This document shows, piece by piece, positions 19,170 to 28,499 of a DNA stretch of 64,000 bases; position 1 is the first letter of the stretch, and every line of letters starts with the position of its first letter. The stretch is from Microbulbifer sp. A4B17 (GTDB lineage: Bacteria; Pseudomonadota; Gammaproteobacteria; Pseudomonadales; Cellvibrionaceae), in contig NZ_CP029064.1 in the NCBI RefSeq assembly GCF_003076275.1, positions 1,188,501-1,252,500 of the forward strand, written 5' to 3'. A program made the position numbers and the translations under genes. The notes under the pieces are model-generated. The model did no database searches. It was not told the origin of the DNA and saw nothing but the letters and a program-made list of their open reading frames with translations.

Positions 19170-19427
19170 ATGAGAAGAAAAATCAATCGATTTGCAATTT
19201 TTGCGGAACGGGTTCACTTAATGAATGGTGGTGCGAAGAGCTTTAGGGACTCCGCTCCCACAGAAGAAGCCGCAAAAGTACTGGCAGAAGAAATTGCTAA
19301 ATCTGAGAAAGCGGTGTTTTATTCTTGGTTGCAAATTCTTGATATTATGACTGGTGACTATATAGAGTATTCAATTAAGAGAGGTGGGGTGTTGGAAGAA
19401 AGGGAGTGCCCAGAAAGTAAATACTGA
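19170..19427 (+). CDS. Small unknown protein, second gene of the SOS-controlled pair
   Basis: An 85-residue protein of unknown function. The start at 19170 follows AAGGAG (19157-19162) by 7 bases. It begins 43 bases after the stop of the first small gene, with no terminator between, so the two probably form one LexA-controlled transcript. The first ten residues are very basic (MRRKINRF), followed by an alpha-helical stretch rich in alanine and glutamate, then a short strand region. No signal peptide or membrane segment is seen. Confidence 0.7.
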   Translation: MRRKINRFAIFAERVHLMNGGAKSFRDSAPTEEAAKVLAEEIAKSEKAVFYSWLQILDIMTGDYIEYSIKRGGVLEERECPESKY

Positions 19428-19780
19428 AAGGCTAGTATTCTTGTCACAGTCAAATTGATTGAAAGGGGGAAAGGAATTCAGGTAGAGGGTGATTAACAGT
19501 TGCGAGAGTAGTGAGGAGAATTATTTCCCCGGAGGATTAATTTGCTTTTAAAAGAGTATCAAAATTTTGTTTGGTTTCACTTCAGCTTTCGTTTGAGCTG
19601 TCTTTAAAGCCGATATTATCGATAATATGTCAGTTCACTTTCTATTACGTTTGCAATTTAAATTGCCTTTTTTTGGTATCGTAGATATTCAACTGTTGAT
19701 AAGAAGATTAATTTTTTAATCGTATGTTGCTGTTTTATTTTTAGATTTGGGTCTATATACATGTTCCACACAATAACAAA
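19428..19780. other. Intergenic region
   Basis: About 350 AT-rich bases after the SOS-controlled pair. No terminator hairpin or coding signal was found. Confidence 0.35.
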
Positions 19781-20212
19781 CTATTTGTAGTCATTAACTA
19801 GCTGCCCGTTTGATGACCCTTTGAATTGAGGGTGTTTATCCTCAATTTCGTAAAAATCAGATTTTTCACTGGTGAAAATGTGCCCCATTGTTTTCAATCC
19901 AGTTGGGCCATCTAGTGATCCTGCAATAATTCCAGTTGCATCGAGATTAAACGGCTCCCAGAAAAGGCTTGATCCACATTGCCGGCAAAATCCTCTACGG
20001 GCTATCTCTGATGTTTTATACCACGCCAATCCATCATCTTTTGTTATCTTAATATTGACTTTGCGGGCCTTTGTGTGAGGGCCAAAATTTCCATGCAATT
20101 TTTGGCACATACTACAATGACAGTTAACTACATTCCGTAGTGGCCCTTTAACCTCATATTGCACAGCTCTACATAAGCAACCACCGGTAGCAATTGTATT
20201 CTCGCTATTCAT
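19781..20212 (-). CDS. GFA (CENP-V/GFA) family zinc protein, intact copy
   Basis: A 143-residue protein of the GFA family, named after the glutathione-dependent formaldehyde-activating enzyme; most members have unknown substrates. Zinc-binding cysteines are in GGCLC (residues 11-15), NCHCSMC (30-36) and CRQCGS (75-80). It is the intact member of a duplicated pair; the other copy at 22709-23140 has an internal stop. The amidohydrolase gene lies between the two copies. Confidence 0.88.
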   Translation of the reverse strand: MNSENTIATGGCLCRAVQYEVKGPLRNVVNCHCSMCQKLHGNFGPHTKARKVNIKITKDDGLAWYKTSEIARRGFCRQCGSSLFWEPFNLDATGIIAGSLDGPTGLKTMGHIFTSEKSDFYEIEDKHPQFKGSSNGQLVNDYK

Positions 20213-20365
20213 ATAATCAGCCTATAGGTACAGAAGCTTACTTAACTTGAGAGTTTAAATTAAGTAGGCTTTTTCATACGATAATTCGATTAACTTGCAA
20301 GTACAGATCTAATTATGTGATTTAAACATAACTATGGATAGTCTCGCCAGTTATTTATAGGTTCT
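19785..20365. repeat. Copy 1 of a segmental duplication (GFA gene plus upstream flank)
   Basis: This stretch is closely similar to 22713-23300. The similarity covers the whole GFA coding region and continues more weakly into the upstream flank, where GATTTAAACATAACTATGGAT here matches GATTTAAGCACAACTATCGAT in the other copy. The copies lie in the same orientation about 2.9 kb apart. Confidence 0.75.
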
Positions 20366-20828
20366 TTATAATTGCATGTGTGGTACACCCAATTCTCGAT
20401 ATTGAGGATTTGCTTTGGCAGTAAAAAGAAGCTTAGACACAAATGAAGTATAATATGTGTGGCGTTTGAAGCTACTACTTTTGTGGGTGTCTGGAACTGT
20501 AGTTCTGCCAGACGCTATATCTCCGCCGCACAGATATGTTTTTCGCATGCGTCGGGGATGCAGCGATAAAAGGGGGCAGTGAGATTTGAGCAATGCTAAC
20601 AGAGCCTATATCTCCTGATTCAAAAAAGATTAATGTACAAGCTATATCTAATAACAGAACGGTGACAAATGGTTTTGCTAAGAAGGGATGTTTAAGATCT
20701 TGTAGTGTTAACATAATACATTGAAGATCAATGGCATCACAGCTTTTACGAATTGGTAAATTATATGGGGAATACAAAAGATAAGATATTTTTATTCAAC
20801 CTAAGCTGACCTGTGTATTTATACCCAG
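20213..20828. other. Intergenic region with a dispersed-repeat fragment
   Basis: No credible gene. At 20454-20500 lies a fragment (GCTACTACTTTTGTGGGTGT) nearly identical to 37631-37656 beside the IS66-type unit, so it is debris of a dispersed repeat. The two overlapping open frames on the minus strand have no protein-like pattern. Confidence 0.5.
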
Positions 20829-20877
20829 AAAAAAACATCAGCACTCAAAATTCACAACTTAGATGAGTGCTGATGTT
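20829..20877 (-). terminator. Rho-independent terminator of the amidohydrolase gene
   Basis: A perfect 14-bp stem (20834-20847 with 20864-20877) and a 16-base loop, followed on the minus strand by a run of T. It lies just beyond the stop codon of the minus-strand amidohydrolase gene. Confidence 0.9.
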
Positions 20878-20888
20878 ATGAGGTTATT

Positions 20889-22265
20889 TTATATACTGTG
20901 GTCTTGCTTCTTTTCTGAAGATTCACAACTAGAACCGATTGGGGGAGTGGCATGACTCCTCTCGATAATTTTTTCTCTCTCTACAGCGATACCTGCAAGA
21001 TAGATTTTTTCTGGGTTTGTAATTGCTTGTATGTTCTCAATAGGATTTTTATTTAGCAGGATGAAGTCAGCACGTTTTCCCTGTGAAATTGACCCAATAT
21101 CCTCACTTACATTTAGGGTTTGAGCCGCAACTTTTGTCATGGAGAGTAAAATTTGCTGATTGGAAAGACCGGCTTTGTGCAGGGCTAATACTTCGCTGAT
21201 TAAACCCAGTCCGTGTGGTGAATAGGGGTTGCCAGAGTCAGAGCCTGCGCCAATTTTAATCCCGGCTTTAGCAAGCTTGACCACATTATTATATGCTATG
21301 GATTTTTTCTGCCACGCTAGTTTTCTACTGGCCGTTGGTGCTTGGACCTGGTTAAAGAGGCAGGCCTTCATTTTTGGATGGATAGGAGCCAAGTCTAATT
21401 GACTGATAGATTGATGATCATGTTCGTCACCCTGATTATGAAGTACCGACAGAGTGGGTATATAGGTAACCTTGTTTTGTTGCATGAGGTCTATAAATTC
21501 ATTGTCCACCGGTTCAAAATTAATACCGTGCGCTAAAGCAGTAGCCCCGGCCCTGATTGCTCGTTTTCCATCTTCCAGGGTTGAGACATGAACAAAAAAT
21601 GGCAAGCCGGCGCTTTGGGAGCGTTTTCCAATCTCTTTGAGTACATCATCTGAGAGCGGGATGGCAGTACCACCCATCGTCTCTATGATGGCTTTGGTTA
21701 ACTTTGGTTGATAACTTAAATGTGCATCCCAGCTCGCGCTGATTTGGTCGATACTATCAATTTCATGAACTTTCACCCCGAATTGGGTACTGTGGCCTTT
21801 AGGGTTGGTGAAGGCGGGGCCGGAAGCAAATACTATAGGGGCTGAATCGTCCAACTGGAGTATAGATTGCATCATCTCGCCCGACATCAGAAGATCTGTG
21901 ACAGCGGTAACGCCATAATAGAGCTGATTGTTTAAATTGGTTTCTAGCGGTAGATACTGATAGTTCTTATAAGTTGACCCTGATGCATTTAAATGCACAT
22001 GTAAATCGATTAAGCCGGGTATTGCATAGCTACCCTGTGCATTGTGGGTATTCTCGGCAGATAGGGCTGTTTTGGTCATTGGGGTGATTCTGGCTATGCG
22101 GTCATCTTGAATGTATATACGGCTGTTCTCACTGAAACCTTTCGCATCGCTGGTTAATATTTGTACATTGTCGATTCTCAAATCGTAGTCGTTCTTTTTG
22201 GTTTCGAGGGCGAAGCTATTACTTGAGGCTAATATTAAACAGGAGGTTATGGCTGTAACTTTCAT
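20889..22265 (-). CDS. Secreted amidohydrolase (imidazolonepropionase-like metal-dependent hydrolase)
   Basis: A metal-dependent hydrolase of the amidohydrolase superfamily. From the ATG at 22263-22265 it has 458 residues and a clear signal peptide (about 1-19, ending SNSFA). Metal ligands are visible as HVH in LIDLHVHLN, a histidine in FFVHVST, another in ALAHGIN, and the catalytic aspartate in GAGSDSGNP. A C-terminal IGSISQGKRADFILLN segment is typical of the superfamily. Secreted members often act as peptidases or lactonases. An upstream in-frame start would place 27 residues before the signal peptide and is unlikely. It lies between the two GFA copies and is followed by a strong terminator. 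Confidence 0.9.
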   Translation of the reverse strand: MKVTAITSCLILASSNSFALETKKNDYDLRIDNVQILTSDAKGFSENSRIYIQDDRIARITPMTKTALSAENTHNAQGSYAIPGLIDLHVHLNASGSTYKNYQYLPLETNLNNQLYYGVTAVTDLLMSGEMMQSILQLDDSAPIVFASGPAFTNPKGHSTQFGVKVHEIDSIDQISASWDAHLSYQPKLTKAIIETMGGTAIPLSDDVLKEIGKRSQSAGLPFFVHVSTLEDGKRAIRAGATALAHGINFEPVDNEFIDLMQQNKVTYIPTLSVLHNQGDEHDHQSISQLDLAPIHPKMKACLFNQVQAPTASRKLAWQKKSIAYNNVVKLAKAGIKIGAGSDSGNPYSPHGLGLISEVLALHKAGLSNQQILLSMTKVAAQTLNVSEDIGSISQGKRADFILLNKNPIENIQAITNPEKIYLAGIAVEREKIIERSHATPPIGSSCESSEKKQDHSI

Positions 22266-22708
22266 AAGAGTTTCTCTTCCTATTGAGTTTCGACCTAGCT
22301 TATAGCGATAGTAATCTCGGTGTTTAAAAAAGTGACGAATCGACATATTCGTAGACGAACGAACAGTTTAAGCCTGTGAGTGGTATGGTATTGAGCTGAG
22401 TTGTGAGGGCTGCTCCTGGCTTGTAAAGGCTAGCCTTGGCTATGGAGGACAGTTCAGAGTGGTTTCTTTGTCGATATAAAGGACGGCACGCTTGTAATTG
22501 CTTGTTGCGGTATACGTTGCGACACCCTGAGAAATCTGCCAACTGGCTTTTGCCTGGTCAATTGAGACGATGTCCATAGCCTTTGCCCGGCCTGATATCT
22601 TTACCATCTTTAAATACTCAAGCAAGGACAGTGGCCACTCATGAGATTTGCCTGTTGTGTGGAATAGGCATTGGTTGTTCCCTATCTCTCTGTTTAAAAA
22701 ATAATGAA
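22266..22708. other. Intergenic region
   Basis: Over 400 bases between the amidohydrolase gene and the broken GFA copy. A 61-codon minus-strand frame at 22440-22625 has no recognisable pattern and no good ribosome site, so I do not call it. The amidohydrolase promoter should be here. Confidence 0.4.
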
Positions 22709-23140
22709 TTACTTGTAGTCGTTGACTAGCTGCCCATTTGATGACTCCTTGAATTGAGGGTGTTTGTCATCAATTTCGTAAAAATCAGATTTTTTGCCAG
22801 TGAAGATATGCCCCATAGTTTTCAATCCGGTTGGGCCATCCAGTGAACCCGCAATAATTCCAGTTGCGTCGAGATTGAATGGCTCCCAGAAGAGGCTTGA
22901 TCCACATTGTTGGCAGAAGCCTCTGCGGGCTATCTCTGATGTTTTATACCACGCCAGCCCGTCATCTTTTGTTACCTTAAGGTTGACCTTGCGGGCCTTT
23001 GTGTGGGGGCCGAAACTTCCATGTAGTTTTTGACACATACTACAATGACAGTTAACTACGTTCCGTAGTGGCCCTTTAACCTCATATTGCACAGCGCCAC
23101 ACTAGCAACCACCGGAAGTAATTGTATTCTTGTTATTCAT
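22709..23140 (-). pseudogene. GFA-family gene, second copy with an internal stop
   Basis: Nearly identical in protein sequence to the copy at 19781-20212. Reading from the ATG at 23138-23140 gives MNNKNTITSGGC, a TAG, then CGAVQYEV. The stop therefore replaces the residue between the first two zinc cysteines (GGC-stop-C). The rest of the gene is open and free of other damage, so the mutation looks recent. Translation from a downstream ATG (MQYEVKG) would lose the first two zinc ligands. Confidence 0.85.
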
Positions 23141-23300
23141 ATATTGGGCCTGTAGCTAGAAATATTTACCTAAAGCCAGGACTGAATTTAAATATATTTT
23201 TTATCATTGTTGAATTATTCGGTTAAGTTTCAAATACTCTGCCTATAATTTGATTTAAGCACAACTATCGATATTCTAGCCAACTATTTATCTGTTCTAT
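22713..23300. repeat. Copy 2 of the GFA segmental duplication
   Basis: Partner of 19785-20365 in the same orientation. It carries the GFA copy with a nonsense codon and the related upstream flank. Confidence 0.75.
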
Positions 23301-23616
23301 GTAGATATTAAGTACGATACGATAGTGGCTTCTAATTACACATGTAGGGAAAAAAATAACTAAGTTTGAGTACAGTTTGTGAACTCTGGATTCAATTTAC
23401 TTACAGTTATACTTATAGTCTTTATATAATTTTAGGTCTCGGTCATACAAAAAAGATCTTTGTACACAGGGAACTCGTAGTGACAATTGAGTATGACTTT
23501 TAATGAGATGAGGGTGAAAATTAACATAATACTGCACCCATCTGGCGTAAGTGCAGTCGAGAGAGAAGTAACTGTAATTTCTTAGTAGAGTAAATATATA
23601 AGATTAAATAATTTGC
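23141..23616. other. Intergenic region
   Basis: About 475 AT-rich bases. The first 160 belong to the GFA duplication. I see no gene in the remainder, which lies beyond the 3' end of the first MocR-type gene. Confidence 0.4.
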
Positions 23617-25089
23617 TTACTTTTTTAGTAGGCCTTTTAAATACTCTACAAACTGCTCGCGCTGAAGCCGCGTTGTGTTAACACACCCAATCATTAATCC
23701 AGACTTGTTTGGTTTGTTTGCGTAGGACAGAGAAAGTGCTGCACTTCCGAACCCCCTCTGATTGAGTTTTTTTGCAAGGTAAATATCATTATAATTAGGG
23801 GTTATAATTATGACATACATTGACGCACTACTCTTAACAAGCGTTACGTAGGGTTCTAGTTGACTTTTTATTAACTCACAAAAGTGCTTCCATTTTTCCC
23901 GATAGCATTTTTGCATTTTCCTTACATGCCGTACAAAATGTCCTTCTTCCATAAAATCAGCTAATACTGCTTGGTAGAGTGATGTGGATGGGCCAGAGAA
24001 AAAAGACTTTGTATTGGTGAAAGCGGATACTAGAGGCTTAGGTGCAACAAGATAGCCTAGGCGTAAGCTAGGTATTAATACCCTATTAAAACTACCAATA
24101 AATATAACCGGAGAATTTTCACGCATACCTTGTAGAGCTGCCTGTGGTTTTTCTGTGAATGAAAATAAACTGTTTGACTCATCTTCCAATATCCAGCATT
24201 TTGATCTGCCCGCCCAGTCTAGGAGCTTACTTCTTTCAAGGGGGGGAATTATTCCCCCCATAGGATGCTGATGAGTTGGGCTGGTATAGATGATTTTGGC
24301 TCCTAAATTTTCCTTTAATATTTGACATACATCCAGACGATTCTCTTTTAATTCAATCAGTCTTATTTTTGCATTCATTGAGCCAAAAGCAATTCGGGCT
24401 CCTCTGTATCCTGGATTTTCCATGAGTACAGTATCACCGTAGTTTAATATAGTCTGGGCACAAATATTTACGGCTTCCTGCCTACCGTTAGTTATAATAA
24501 TCTGATCTGGAGAGCAGCGAACGCCACGAGATAAAAGTAAATATTCTGAAAGTTTTTCTCTTAAAGGAAAATATCCTATTGGCTCTCCATATCCACTAAT
24601 TGATACTCTGTCCTGATGCTGTCGATATATTTTATTCCAAATAGAAAAAGGGAAAGCTCTTAAATCTGGAACACCCGGTGAAAAAGGAAGATTTGAAGGC
24701 CATTGTAATAATTGAGGAGACTGCAATTTTAATATCTCACTATGTTTAGATAATGCAGGAAGGTCACTCCAATTATTTGAGTTGCCAAATTGTAGATTGT
24801 TTATTTTAGAATTTACGCAGTGTGGTAGTTGGTAGGATACAAAAACCCCTGTACCTGCTCTACTGAAAAGGAATCCTTCATTCTTTAATTGTTCTATTAC
24901 TTGAGTGACAGTATTGCGACTGATTTTTAAACACTCAGACATTCTTCTTGATGAGGGCAGCTTTGCACCTGCTGCTAATCGTCCATTAGTTATCCAATTG
25001 GTTAAGACTTTATAAAGCTGTTTTTGAAGAGGTTGATTTCTATCGAGAAATAAATCAGAAAAATCTGGGGCACTCACCGCTGGAACCAT
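23617..25089 (-). CDS. MocR-type GntR regulator with aminotransferase-like domain, copy 1
   Basis: A 490-residue MocR/PdxR-type regulator. A GntR winged helix occupies about residues 15-85 (LPSSRRMSECLKISRNTVTQ) and a class I aminotransferase-like domain occupies about 130-490. The PLP site is degenerate. Where GTFSK normally supplies the Schiff-base lysine, this protein has GSFNR, with Arg336. The usual EDDYDSEFR motif reads EDESNSLFS, so the PLP-contacting tyrosine is serine. It may bind a ligand other than covalently held PLP. It is divergent from a decayed toxin-like gene and is clearly homologous to the second MocR-type gene at 26738-28219. Confidence 0.9.
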   Translation of the reverse strand: MVPAVSAPDFSDLFLDRNQPLQKQLYKVLTNWITNGRLAAGAKLPSSRRMSECLKISRNTVTQVIEQLKNEGFLFSRAGTGVFVSYQLPHCVNSKINNLQFGNSNNWSDLPALSKHSEILKLQSPQLLQWPSNLPFSPGVPDLRAFPFSIWNKIYRQHQDRVSISGYGEPIGYFPLREKLSEYLLLSRGVRCSPDQIIITNGRQEAVNICAQTILNYGDTVLMENPGYRGARIAFGSMNAKIRLIELKENRLDVCQILKENLGAKIIYTSPTHQHPMGGIIPPLERSKLLDWAGRSKCWILEDESNSLFSFTEKPQAALQGMRENSPVIFIGSFNRVLIPSLRLGYLVAPKPLVSAFTNTKSFFSGPSTSLYQAVLADFMEEGHFVRHVRKMQKCYREKWKHFCELIKSQLEPYVTLVKSSASMYVIIITPNYNDIYLAKKLNQRGFGSAALSLSYANKPNKSGLMIGCVNTTRLQREQFVEYLKGLLKK

Positions 25090-25589
25090 TAAATATCAAA
25101 AAAAATGATGGGAATTAGTGATTATAAATATCTGAATTCTTATCTGATTTTTTTGTAAAAAGCATAAAAAAGTATATATTTCGTTAGTTGTATTTTTTTC
25201 TTTTGCTGAATTTTAGTTAAAAATAAGATAATCATTTCTAGCAAAAACTTTAGTTATTTGTAAGTGACTAAGAATTAAATTAAAGTCAGTTTGACTTAAA
25301 AACGCCCAGTTGTAATAGGGGTTTAATCTATCCTAATCTTATTCTTAGAGCTTACCATCTTAAGCTGATCTTAAGTTGCTGGTACCATGGATTTTTCCAA
25401 ACTGGACCTTTTATTAGTTAAAGAGATACGGCTTATCCGCTCCAAAAATCGCCAAGTATAGGACTTGTAGTGTAAGTATTATGAGGTCTACTATCACAAG
25501 ATAATGAACGGTTGCGAGAAATTATTTAGCTCCGGTCAAGTGATCTTTATTACAAGTCCCACTAAGCATTATTGATGAGTACAAGATGC
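25090..25589. other. Divergent intergenic region of module copy 1
   Basis: AT-rich region between the MocR-type gene and the toxin-like remnant. It contains the CTGG-rich block described at 25365-25412. After that block the sequence no longer resembles the intact toxin gene until about 25598, so the signal peptide and N-terminal half have been deleted. Confidence 0.5.
25365..25412 (+). promoter_or_regulatory. Candidate MocR operator, copy 1
   Basis: CTGATCTT (25365), GCTGGTACC (25378) and ACTGGACCTT (25401) form three spaced direct-repeat-like elements. The stretch ACCATG through TCCAAACTGGACCTT is conserved almost base for base in front of the intact toxin gene (29969-29995), although the surrounding sequence has diverged. 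MocR-type regulators commonly bind direct repeats, so this block is the natural candidate operator. Confidence 0.5.
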
Positions 25590-26455
25590 ATATTCGCTAA
25601 TGCCAGTACCTATGTTAATGCTGCTTACTGCAGTTAGTTGTGATGAAATAGTAGGTTATATTTGGGAAATTGACGGATTCGATATTCTCGATACACCCCT
25701 CTGGGTAAGTATGCAGCATACTGGTGAGAATGTGCGTATTGGTAGTGGTAACGCCGCAGTTGAGATTCGGTTGTCTATCAAATTCGTCCGTATCACGGCG
25801 GGTATCGTGTAGTATAGGTGATGGAAAGAGTATGAAAGACGAAGGAGATGGTTCTATATCATTTATCAGTAGGCTTGAGGATGTTGCAATCCGGGACATA
25901 GCTGACTGGAATAATGATGGCAGTTTTCAGTTGCAAACTCGTGATACTGATAAGTGTCTTGACTACGAGAATGGAAGCCGAGTTGCTACTGGATGCAAGT
26001 TTGGTTTAGCACTGAAAATTTTTTGTATTTGATATTGTGAACTTACCAATCACCTCAAATGCCGAGAGAATCTATTTGAAAGACAATTTATCTGCATGCA
26101 GATGTTTGAGTGGAAGATATGCGATCCAGTCGGGTGCGGGCCATACAGCAGATTTTAATACTACTTGTGATTTGGCACTCATAAAATATAGTGGTGGGTG
26201 CATGACCTATGATATCAATAATGAAAAATCTATCGAAGACAAAGACGTGATCGCCGATAATTATAAGACTAGTTCCGAGTAGTGAACTGAGTAACTCTAC
26301 CACTTGGGATTTTCTCGGACAATACAATCTTTCTGGCGTTAACTATTTCCGTACTAGAAATAGAAAAACGGGTGACTGCTTGCTAACAGAAACAGTGAGT
26401 ACTACCACTACCTCAGCGCTTTCAAAAGGGGGCTGCACAATAGCACCACGCTAAT
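25590..26455 (+). pseudogene. Decayed copy of the ricin-B-like secreted protein gene
   Basis: Frameshifted fragments match residues about 503-808 of the intact protein at 30080-32530. AVSCDEI.. WEIDGFDILDT.. VSMQHTGE corresponds to the second and third repeats, DTDKCLDYENGS to the fourth, and LKDNLSACRCLSGRY to the fifth. The N-terminal half is missing, at least three frame changes occur, and one cysteine position of each affected repeat is damaged. It is a dead duplicate of the toxin-like gene in the same orientation relative to its MocR neighbour. Confidence 0.88.
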
Positions 26456-26737
26456 GTGTAGGCTATATAAGGAAGAAGAGTAGGGCTTAACATAGATTGC
26501 TTAAAAAGATAGTTGCTACTACGGGCCATATTTAATAGGGCATCGTTCTCACATTTACTTTATTAATACAAAGAAGGCGAACTCATATTATTAAAATTTA
26601 TTAAGGGCAAAAGTAATCGACATATAATCATTATGCCCATGCCTTAACTATAGTGAATAATTTTTAATTGGCATACAGATTTAAAGTTAATAATGTTTCA
26701 GTTTTTGGACTAGCACCAGGTTTATTGGGAATCTCAT
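26456..26737. other. Intergenic region
   Basis: AT-rich spacer between the toxin-like remnant and the second MocR-type gene. Nothing recognisable. Confidence 0.35.
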
Positions 26738-28219
26738 TTAAGGTTTATATTTTTTTATAAGTTTCGCCAAGTATTTCACAAAATGCAGACGTTGTAGCTG
26801 TGTAGTATTGGCACATCCTAATACCAGGCCAGATATTTTCGATTTGTTAGCATCGGATAGAGAGAGTGGTGAATTTCCAAAACCTCTCTCAATGAGCTTC
26901 TCTGAAAGGAAAACATCATCATAACCGGGTGTCTTAATAATCACAAACATAGCCGCACTGCTTTTAATAAGATGAATATCTGGTTCTAAATGAGTGCGAA
27001 TCAGTTGACAAAAATGTGCCCATTTCTCTTGATAATTATTTTGCATTTTGCGGATATGTCGAACATAGTGCCCATCGTTAATGAAATCAGCTAATACTGC
27101 CTGATGAAGTAAATTACATGGCCCTGAAAGCATGGATTTTGTATCAATAAAAGATGGGGCCACAGGTTTTGGAGCTATGATATAGCCTAGCCTTAAGCTT
27201 GGTAGCAGAGTTCTACAAAAACTGCCAATAAATATAACTGAGGTATTTTTTTTCATGCCTTGCAGGGCAGCAATAGGTTTTTCCTCAAATGATAAAGTAC
27301 CGTTAGATTCATCTTCTAGTATCCAACAGTTAGATTTTTCTGCCCAATCTAAAAGGTTGCTTCTTTCTTTGAGTGGAAGTACCCCGCCCATAGGATGCTG
27401 ATAGGTTGCGGTTGTATAAATAAGCTTTGCTTTTATGTTTTTTTTTAATAATTGACCTACATCCAGTCGGTTTTCTTTCAGTTCAATCAAATTCACCTTT
27501 GCGTTTTTCATATTAAAAGCAAACCTGGCCCCTCTATAGCAAGGATTTTCCATTAAAACGGTATCGCCGTAATTTAATATGGTCTGAGCACATATATTCA
27601 AAGCCTCCTGCCTTCCATTGGTAATAATAACTTGATCCGATGTGCAACGAACACCACGAGAGGCTAATAAATGCTCTGCGAGACTTTCCCTTAGGGCTAA
27701 ATATCCAGCAGGGTCTCCATATCCACTAATTGGTATTCTATCTTGATGTTGTCGGTATATTTTATTCCAAATAGGAAATGGAAAAGACTTTAAATCTGGT
27801 ACTCCAGGTGAGAAAGGAAGAAGGGTAGGCCAACGTGACTTAAGCCTAGGTCGAGATTTCATAGCCTCAGTAAAATCTGATAAACTTGGCAAAGAAATTT
27901 CAGTATGCTTCTCACCAGGTGAGATGTGGGAAGCTAACTCCATTGCACCGTAGGGTAAATTTTGAGAAACATAAACGCCTTTTCCGGCTTTACCAATTAG
28001 GAAACCTTCTTTCTTTAGCTGCTCTATAACATGTATAACCGTGTTACGACTGATGTTTAGACTCGCAGACATCCTTCGTGAAGAGGGTAGCTTGGAGTTT
28101 TTAACAAGCCGGCCACTAACTATCCATTCTGTTAGAGACTGATACAGCTGTTCTTGTAAGGGTCGATTTCGATTGAGGAATAAATCAGAAAAATCTGGGG
28201 CACTCACCACTTGCACCAT
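26738..28219 (-). CDS. MocR-type GntR regulator with aminotransferase-like domain, copy 2
   Basis: A 493-residue paralogue of the regulator at 23617-25089, colinear over its whole length, with many identical stretches (SAPDFSDLFL, SPGVPDL, WNKIYRQHQDR, ITNGRQEA). The winged helix is at about residues 15-85 and the aminotransferase-like domain follows. The Schiff-base lysine position is again arginine (Arg336 in GSFCR) and the DDYDSEF motif reads DESNGTLS. The loss of the PLP lysine is thus shared by both copies and predates the duplication or has been conserved since. It is divergent from the intact toxin-like gene, but an IS66-type remnant now lies between them. Confidence 0.9.
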   Translation of the reverse strand: MVQVVSAPDFSDLFLNRNRPLQEQLYQSLTEWIVSGRLVKNSKLPSSRRMSASLNISRNTVIHVIEQLKKEGFLIGKAGKGVYVSQNLPYGAMELASHISPGEKHTEISLPSLSDFTEAMKSRPRLKSRWPTLLPFSPGVPDLKSFPFPIWNKIYRQHQDRIPISGYGDPAGYLALRESLAEHLLASRGVRCTSDQVIITNGRQEALNICAQTILNYGDTVLMENPCYRGARFAFNMKNAKVNLIELKENRLDVGQLLKKNIKAKLIYTTATYQHPMGGVLPLKERSNLLDWAEKSNCWILEDESNGTLSFEEKPIAALQGMKKNTSVIFIGSFCRTLLPSLRLGYIIAPKPVAPSFIDTKSMLSGPCNLLHQAVLADFINDGHYVRHIRKMQNNYQEKWAHFCQLIRTHLEPDIHLIKSSAAMFVIIKTPGYDDVFLSEKLIERGFGNSPLSLSDANKSKISGLVLGCANTTQLQRLHFVKYLAKLIKKYKP

Positions 28220-28499
28220 GAAAAATATAAAAAGTGATCTTATCAGCTTTTATATATTTATCCATACTCGATCTTAAATAATGAGTAGATTATGTGATTT
28301 AGATCGTAGGTTGCTTCCCAAAAATAAAGCTCGTAGACTTAAATCACAGTGATTAGCGCTCTTATTCTTTGTCTTTACATGACTTCGGGCTTTAATAGAT
28401 GGATCATCAATAAATTGTTACATTTGAAACTAGCTGCATCACATTATCGTTTTCACAAGCGATACATAAATCACATTATTCACCTTACTTTGAAGATGC
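28220..28499. other. Upstream region of MocR copy 2
   Basis: AT-rich region that should hold the regulator promoter. It ends where similarity to the IS66-type element begins. Confidence 0.4.

Noticed and set aside
18899-19427. The SOS-controlled pair as a toxin-antitoxin system
   Set aside because: Neither protein shows a known toxin or antitoxin fold. Order and size alone are not enough, so it is reported as unknown.
22440-22625. A 61-codon minus-strand gene upstream of the amidohydrolase
   Set aside because: No ribosome site, no family pattern, and it lies between two duplicated segments. Probably not coding.
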